64,000 nucleotides of DNA from Heterodera schachtii (lineage: Eukaryota > Nematoda > Chromadorea > Rhabditida > Heteroderidae), in contig SIJG01000012.1 in assembly GCA_023374025.1 (NCBI GenBank), forward strand, positions 964,492 through 1,028,491, written 5' to 3'. The notes beneath the pieces were generated by a model. The model was not told the DNA's origin and searched no databases. It saw only the letters and a list, made by a program, of their open reading frames with translations. The translations under genes were made by a program, and so were the position numbers. Every line of letters begins with the position of its first letter. The stretch's first letter is position 1. Positions 57,556-64,000 of the stretch are shown piece after piece.

Positions 57556-58052
57556 TAGGGATGCAATTTATAGTTGCTAAAAACTGCCAAAATAATTAAT
57601 TTTTAGTTTCTAAAAAACTCCCAAAATAGTTGCTAAAAATGGGTAAATAGTTGCTAAAAACTTTCAAATTTAGGGATGTAAAATGATAAATTTTATCGAA
57701 AAAGGTAACAAAATTAAACCAAATCATTAAAAATTCTCGTCAAAAAAATAAAAAATAAATTTGGAGATGAATATTTGAGAAATTTTTCATTTCTTAGGGG
57801 TGCTCTTAGAGGTATATTTTTCATTTATTGCATTTTTCATAACAAATTTTTATTCACAAGAAAAAATAGTTGAAAATATTTTTTTCAAAAATTTTACAGT
57901 TTTTTAGTTGCTAAAAAAAACAACTAAAAAATAGTTGCTAATAACTCGAAAAGTAGCTTAATAACAGCCGAAAAAAACATGTTTTTCGTGCATTTCAGGC
58001 CACGGAGAGCTCAGGAAAAAAATAGCAAAAAAAACTATAAATTGCATCCCTA
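57556..58052. mobile_element. hAT-like MITE with perfect 8-bp TSD
   Basis: Begins TAGGGATGCAATTTATAGTT and ends with its exact inverse AACTATAAATTGCATCCCTA. GTTATAAC flanks both sides (57548-57555 and 58053-58060). It sits immediately upstream of the first tandem unit. Confidence 0.88.
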
Positions 58053-58082
58053 GTTATAACTTTGAAAAAAAAAATGATTTAG

Positions 58083-58375
58083 ATTGGGAGAATCGCATTA
58101 TTTCTGTGGAAAGAAGAATTGGAAATGCTAATGTGAATAAAATTGGAGTAATATTGGCCGAAAAAAAGCCCATAATTTTTTGGATTATGCCAATTCATAT
58201 ATCACATGATGCTGCAATAAATCATTTTTTCATTAATGGTAATCAATAATTTATTATTATTATTATATGTGCATAAAATAAAATTTTTAACAAAAAAAAT
58301 TTATATAATATTATTATTGTACAATTAACCACAGTGTTCGAGTCAATTTGTGCCAACGAAAACGGCAAATTTTGA
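58083..58375 (+). CDS. Terminal two exons of an unrecognised gene, tandem copy 1
   Basis: Exon-like segment 58083-58238 follows TTTAG and ends AATG|GTAATC; it is open in one frame and encodes a charged stretch, ISVERRIGNANVNKIGV, then a hydrophobic FWIMPIHISHDAAINHFF. A second segment 58335-58375 follows CCACAG and encodes VFESICANENGKF, then stop, in the phase required. No upstream exon is visible on this strand, so this is a 3' fragment. I do not recognise the protein. Promoterless fragment or part of a larger gene; function unknown. Confidence 0.45.
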
Positions 58376-59257
58376 TGAGAATTTTTGCGTCAAATTCGTG
58401 AATTTTTATTTACCATTTCTTATGTAAAAAATTTTTTTCAAATTTATACCAAAAATTTTTTGTAAAAAAAAATGTTGCAGAAAAAGGTTTTTTTTTTTTT
58501 AATTCGTTAGCAGATTTCATCCGAATAGGGGATTTTATGAAAAATGTTAAATTTAAAGTAAAGGAAAATTTATAATCTCAATTTTTTTTGCATCACGAAA
58601 ATTTTTCAAAATTAGTTTAAAAAATTTCAAGGTCCAAATCTCGGATTTTCTGGTCCCGGCAAATCCCGGTCCCGGTTTTGCCCAAGATTCCCGGTCCCAA
58701 GCAAATCTCTACATTAGAGCATGGTATCGCATTAAAAGATTTGAGGTTGTTTTTATGAAAAAACCAATATAAGTGGTTTTCCTTTTTTTTTTTTTTGTTT
58801 AGTAGGTTTTTTCATAAAAAATAAATTTAAAAAATTGGCAGAATTATCTTTAATTAAAATTTTAAAAAAAATTTAAAAAAAATCCATTAAAATAGTTAAA
58901 AAAAATTCCGAAATTTCGAAAAAATCTCTTTTTAGGGGTGTATTTTTAAAAAAAATGTCAAAAAAAGTCGATCCTCAGGGGTGTATTTTTTACTTTTTTT
59001 GCATTTTTCTTACGAAAATTTGCAAAAAATGGCCGAAATATGCTCTAAAAATGCAAAAAGGCGAAATATGGATTTATTCCCGAAAACCCCCAAAATATGG
59101 ATTTATATGGACTAAAAACTTTCTCCAAATCAAAAAATTTTAACGTAGAAATGCTATTTTTGAGCCCCTATCTTCATAGCATATGCGCAGAAAAAATATG
59201 TTAATCCATATAATTTATAACCCTAGTTATAACTTTGAATAAAAAAAAATGATTTAG

Positions 59258-59550
59258 ATTGGGAGAATCTCATTATTTCTGTGGAAAGAAGAATTGGAAA
59301 TGCTAATGTGAATAAAATTGGAGTAATATTTGCCGAAAAAAAGTCCATAATTTTTTGGATTATGCCAATTCATATATCACATGATGCTGCAATAAATCAT
59401 TTTTTCATTAATGGTAATCAATAATTTATTATTATTATTATATGTGCATAAAATAAAATTTTTAACAAAAAAAATTTATATAATATTATTATTGTACAAT
59501 TAACCACAGTGTTCGAGTCAATTTGTGCCAACGAAAACGGCAAATTTTGA
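59258..59550 (+). CDS. Terminal two exons, tandem copy 2
   Basis: Same two segments (first 59258-59413). Differences from copy 1 change an Arg codon to Leu near the start, a Leu to Phe, and a Pro codon to Ser; no stop is introduced. The second segment again ends in GENGKF-like coding followed by TGA. Confidence 0.4.
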
Positions 59551-60428
59551 TGAGAATTTTTGTGTCAAATTCGTGAATTTTTATTTACCATTTCTTATGT
59601 AAAAAAATTTTTTTCAAATTTATACCAAAAATTTTTTGTAAAAAAATGTTGCAGAAAAAAGTTTTTTTTTTTTTTAATTCGTTAGCAGATTTCATCCGAA
59701 TAGGGGATTTTATGAAAAATGTCAAATTTAAAGCAAATGAAAATTTATATTCTCAATTTTTTTGCATCACGAAAATTTTTGAAAATTAGTTTAAAAAATT
59801 TCAAGGTCCAAATCTCGGATTTTCTGGTCCCGGCAAATCCCGGTCCCGGTTTTGCCCAAGATTCCCGGTCCCAAGCAAATCTCTACATTAGAGCATGGTA
59901 TCGCATTAAAAGATTTGAGGTTGTTTTTAAGAAAAAAGCAATATAAGTGATTTTCCTTTTTTTTTTTTTGTTTAATAGGTTTTTTCATAAAAAATAAATT
60001 TAAAAAATTGGCAGAATTATCTTTAATTAAAATTTTAAAAAAAATTTAAAAAAATCCATTAAAATAGTTAAAAAAAATTCCGAAATTTCGAAAAAATCTC
60101 TTTTTAGGGGTGTATTTTTAAAAAAATGTCAAAAAAAGTCGATCCTCAGGGGTGTATTTTTTACTTTTTTTGCATTTTTCTTACGAAAATTTGCAAAAAA
60201 TGGCCGAAATATGCTCTAAAAATGCAAAAAGGCGAAATATGGATTTATTCCCGAAAACCCCCAAAATATGGATTTATATGGACTAAAAACTTTCTCCAAA
60301 TCAAAAAATTTTAACGTAGAAATGCTATTTTTGAGCCCCTATCTTCATAGCATATGCGCAGAAAAAATATGTTAATCCATATAATTTATAACCCTAGTTA
60401 TAACTTTGAATAAAAAAAAATGATTTAG

Positions 60429-60725
60429 ATTGGGAGAATCTCATTATTTCTGTGGAAAGAAGAATTAGAAATGCTAATGTGAATAAAATTGGAGTAATAT
60501 TGGCCGAAAAAAAGCCCATAATTTTTTGGATTATGCCAATTCATATATCATATGATGCTGCAATAAATCATTTTTTCATTAATGGTAATCAATAATTTAT
60601 TATTATTATTATTATATGTGCATAAAATAAAATTTTTAACAAAAAAAATTTATATAATATTATTATTGTACAATTAACCACAGTGTTCGAGTCAATTTGT
60701 GCCAACGAAAACGGCAAATTTTGAT
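60429..60725 (+). CDS. Terminal two exons, tandem copy 3
   Basis: Same structure; first segment from 60429. Carries ATTAGAAAT in place of ATTGGAAAT (Gly to Arg) and CATATGAT in place of CACATGAT (His to Tyr), shared with copies 4 and 5. The frame stays open. Confidence 0.4.
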
Positions 60726-61604
60726 GAGAATTTTTGTGTCAAATTCGTGAATTTTTATTTACCATTTCTTATGTAAAAAAATTTTTTTCAAATTTATACC
60801 AAAAATTTTTTGTAAAAAAATGTTGCAGAAAAAAGTTTTTTTTTTTTTTAATTCGTTAGCAGATTTCATCCGAATAGGGGATTTTATGAAAAATGTCAAA
60901 TTTAAAGCAAATGAAAATTTATAATCTCAATTTTTTTTGCATCACGAAAATTTTTCAAAATTAGTTTAAAAAATTTCAAGGTCCAAATCTCGGATTTTCT
61001 GGTCCCGGCAAATCCCGGTCCCGGTTTTGCCCAAGATTCCCGGTCCCAAGCAAATCTCTACATTAGAGCATGGTATCGCATTAAAAGATTTGAGGTTGTT
61101 TTTAAGAAAAAAGCAATATAAGTGATTTTCCTTTTTTTTTTTTTTGTTTAATAGGTTTTTTCATAAAAAATAAATTTAAAAAATTGGCAGAATTATCTTT
61201 AATTAAAATTTTAAAAAAAATTTAAAAAAATCCATTAAAATAGTTAAAAAAAATTCCGAAATTTCGAAAAAATCTCTTTTTAGGGGTGTATTTTTAAAAA
61301 AATGTCAAAAAAAGTCGATCCTCAGGGGTGTATTTTTTACTTTTTTTGCATTTTTCTTACGAAAATTTGCAAAAAATGGCCGAAATATGCTCTAAAAATG
61401 CAAAAAGGCGAAATATGGATTTATTCCCGAAAACCCCCAAAATATGGATTTATATGGACTAAAAACTTTCTCCAAATCAAAAAATTTTAACGTAGAAATG
61501 CTATTTTTGAGCCCCTATCTTCATAGCATATGCGCAGAAAAAATATGTTAATCCATATAATTTATAACCCTAGTTATAACTTTGAATAAAAAAAAATGAT
61601 TTAG

Positions 61605-61900
61605 ATTGGGAGAATCTCATTATTTCTGTGGAAAGAAGAATTAGAAATGCTAATGTGAATAAAATTGGAGTAATATTGGCCGAAAAAAAGCCCATAATTT
61701 TTTGGATTATGCCAATTCATATATCATATGATGCTGCAATAAATCATTTTTTCATTAATGGTAATCAATAATTTATTATTATTATTATATGTGCATAAAA
61801 TAAAATTTTTAACAAAAAAAATTTATATAATATTATTATTGTACAATTAACCACAGTGTTCGAGTCAATTTGTGCCAACGAAAACGGCAAATTTTGATGA
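61605..61900 (+). CDS. Terminal two exons, tandem copy 4
   Basis: Same as copy 3 by eye; first segment from 61605, second segment after CCACAG near 61855. Frame open. Confidence 0.4.
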
Positions 61901-62777
61901 GAATTTTTGTGTCAAATTCGTGAATTTTTATTTACCATTTCTTATGTAAAAAAATTTTTTTCAAATTTATACCAAAAATTTTTTGTAAAAAAATGTTGCA
62001 GAAAAAAGTTTTTTTTTTTTTTAATTCGTTAGCAGATTTCATCCGAATAGGGGATTTTATGAAAAATGTCAAATTTAAAGCAAATGAAAATTTATAATCT
62101 CAATTTTTTTTGCATCACGAAAATTTTTCAAAATTAGTTTAAAAAATTTCAAGGTCCAAATCTCGGATTTTCTGGTCCCGGCAAATCCCGGTCCCGGTTT
62201 TGCCCAAGATTCCCGGTCCCAAGCAAATCTCTACATTAGAGCATGGTATCGCATTAAAAGATTTGAGGTTGTTTTTATGAAAAAACCAATATAAGTGATT
62301 TTCCTTTTTTTTTTTTTTGTTTAATAGGTTTTTTCATAAAAAATAAATTTAAAAAATTGGCAGAATTATCTTTAATTAAAATTTTAAAAAAAATTTAAAA
62401 AAATCCATTAAAATAGTTAAAAAAAATTCCGAAATTTCGAAAAAATCTCTTTTTAGGGGTGTATTTTTAAAAAAATGTCAAAAAAAGTCGATCCTCAGGG
62501 GTGTATTTTTTACTTTTTTTGCATTTTTCTTACGAAAATTTGCAAAAAATGGCCGAAATATGCTCTAAAAATGCAAAAAGGCGAAATATGGATTTATTCC
62601 CGAAAACCCCCAAAATATGGATTTATATGGACTAAAAACTTTCTCCAAATCAAAAAATTTTAACGTAGAAATGCTATTTTTGAGCCCCTATCTTCATAGC
62701 ATATGCGCAGAAAAAATATGTTAATCCATATAATTTATAACCCTAGTTATAACTTTGAATAAAAAAAAATGATTTAG

Positions 62778-63074
62778 ATTGGGAGAATCTCATTATTTCT
62801 GTGGAAAGAAGAATTAGAAATGCTAATGTGAATAAAATTGGAGTAATATTGGCCGAAAAAAAGCCCATAATTTTTTGGATTATGCCAATTCATATATCAT
62901 ATGATGCTGCAATAAATCATTTTTTCATTAATGGTAATCAATAATTTATTATTATTATTATTATATGTGCATAAAATAAAATTTTTAACAAAAAAAATTT
63001 ATATAATATTATTATTGTACAATTAACCACAGTGTTCGAGTCAATTTGTGCCAACGAAAACGGCAAATTTTGAT
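62778..63074 (+). CDS. Terminal two exons, tandem copy 5
   Basis: Same as copies 3 and 4; first segment from 62778, second near 63034. The unit breaks off about 500 bp later. Confidence 0.4.
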
Positions 63075-63745
63075 GAGAATTTTTGCTGTCAAATTCGTGA
63101 ATTTTTATTTACCATTTCTTATGTAAAAAAATTTTTTTCAAATTTATACCAAAAATTTTTTGTAAAAAAATGTTGCAGAAAAAAGTTTTTTTTTTTTTTT
63201 TAATTCGTTAGCAGATTTCATCCGAATAGGGGATTTTATGAAAAATGTCAAATTTAAAGCAAATGAAAATTTATAATCTCAATTTTTTTGCATCACGAAA
63301 ATTTTTCAAAATTAGTTTAAAAAATTTCAAGGTCCAAATCTCGGATTTTCTGGTCCCGGCAAATCCCGGTCCCGGTTTTGCCCAAGATTCCCGGTCCCAA
63401 GCAAATCTCTACATTAGAGCATGGTATCGCATTAAAAGATTTGAGGTTGTTTTTAAGAAAAAAGCAATATAAGTGATTTTCCTTTTTTTTTTTTTGTTTA
63501 ATAGGTTTTTTCATAAAAAATAAATTTAAAAAAATTGGCAGAATTATCTTTAATTAAAATTAAAAAAATCCATTAATGAATTGATAAGAAAATGACGAAA
63601 ATTTAACAATTGACTAAATTTCACATTAAATTGAATGGAGGAGGAGCAACAAATATTCAATATTAAATTGCAATGATTAAAATTATAATAACCACAAAAT
63701 TTTTGAAATGAAAATTTATATACAAAAAATAAAGAAAGATTTTTT

Positions 63746-63940
63746 TTATTGTTTTTGTATTTCACTTTTGGCATTGTGCCCACTGGTTTTGTGCCATCTG
63801 TTTGCCAGCTGATAGTACGCCTTGGCCAACTGTACTTTCAGAAAAACATGGTGGAACAGTTGGTAGTGCAGCGCAATGGTCAGGAACAGTGCGGACAGAA
63901 GGACAATACCCACCGACAGATAAACCATTGCAACGATCAC
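63746..63940 (-). CDS. Last exon of a second K2P-like channel gene (partial)
   Basis: Begins after ACATACACAG at 63940 and runs to TAA at 63746, 64 residues. It opens with a transmembrane helix (MVYLSVGIVLLSALFLTIAL), then HYQ and a basic tail. The pattern V-x2-A-x-V, L-x2-G-I-x-L-L-x-A-L, I-A-x-H-x-Q matches TM4 and tail of the channel at 48401-52292, so a paralogue is likely. The remaining exons lie beyond the window, so the selectivity filters cannot be checked. Confidence 0.55.
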   Translation of the reverse strand: MIVAMVYLSVGIVLLSALFLTIALHYQLFHHVFLKVQLAKAYYQLANRWHKTSGHNAKSEIQKQ

Positions 63941-64000
63941 CTGTGTATGTAAACAGGAAAATTTAAATTTGAAAGTTGGCATTTTGCCAGAAGCTAATTA

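Larger units (their letters stand above)
58061..63575 (+). repeat. Tandem array of about 4.7 copies of a 1.17-kb unit
   Basis: Matching points fall at 58083, 59258, 60429, 61605 and 62778, spacings of 1175, 1171, 1176 and 1173. Units are near-identical by eye. Each unit holds two exon-like segments, a CCCGGTCCCGG-rich stretch, a GGGGTGTATTTTT stretch and an end reading TTATAACCCTA followed by GTTATAAC. The last unit is truncated near 63575. Confidence 0.93.

Noticed and set aside
58955..62663. 62-codon frame repeated in each 1.17-kb unit
   Set aside because: Overlaps MITE-like text (GGGGTGTATTTTT) and is open in related non-coding elements; no splice support.

Overview
The window looks like nuclear DNA of a nematode. 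It is AT-rich, with small exons and introns that end mostly in TTTTAG, TTTCAG or TTTAAG. It carries a tandem family of chemoreceptor-like 7TM genes, nematode-style two-pore potassium channels, a PITSLRE-type kinase, a degenerate TTAGGC tract, and many short hAT-like elements. The genus cannot be fixed from the sequence alone. All gene models here were spliced by eye from reading frame, GT/GC donors, AG acceptors and phase agreement.

Layout. 1-3.6 kb: non-autonomous DNA elements, including a large foldback element at 2187-3058. 3.7-5.1 kb (-): a coiled-coil and Ser-rich protein I do not recognise. 5.6-13.5 kb (+): a complete CDK11/PITSLRE kinase gene with 16 core exons. 13.5-16.1 kb: elements and AT-rich spacer. 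16.1-19.1 kb (+): intact 7TM receptor gene, paralogue 1. 21.3-25.9 kb (+): receptor paralogue A, with two frame breaks. 26.9-35.1 kb: LTR retroelement with 5' LTR, primer site, long leader, gag, and one long frame that holds a viral-type glycoprotein followed by a retropepsin; it is cut off before any reverse transcriptase. 35.1-44.5 kb: a second copy of 18.7-28.5 kb, holding intact receptor B. 42.9-45.1 kb: a two-LTR, internally deleted copy of the retroelement. 45.5-48.0 kb (+): receptor C. 48.4-52.3 kb (-): two-pore-domain K+ channel. 53.6-57.1 kb (-): secreted protein with an Asp/Glu/His tail. 58.1-63.6 kb: about 4.7 copies of a 1.17-kb unit, each carrying the same two terminal coding exons. 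63.7-63.9 kb (-): last exon of a second channel-like gene.

How it fits together. The receptor cluster can be explained by one ancestral order: paralogue 1 - spacer block - A/B - spacer block - retroelement - C. A tandem duplication then ran from intron 4 of paralogue 1 to a point just after the protease of the retroelement. This explains why the first element copy lacks its 3' end, why a broken copy of paralogue 1 exon 5 follows it directly, and why only the second element copy has a 3' LTR. The most unusual features are the gag / glycoprotein / protease order, the tandem amplification of terminal exons, and a GC-rich hairpin shared by elements with different termini.
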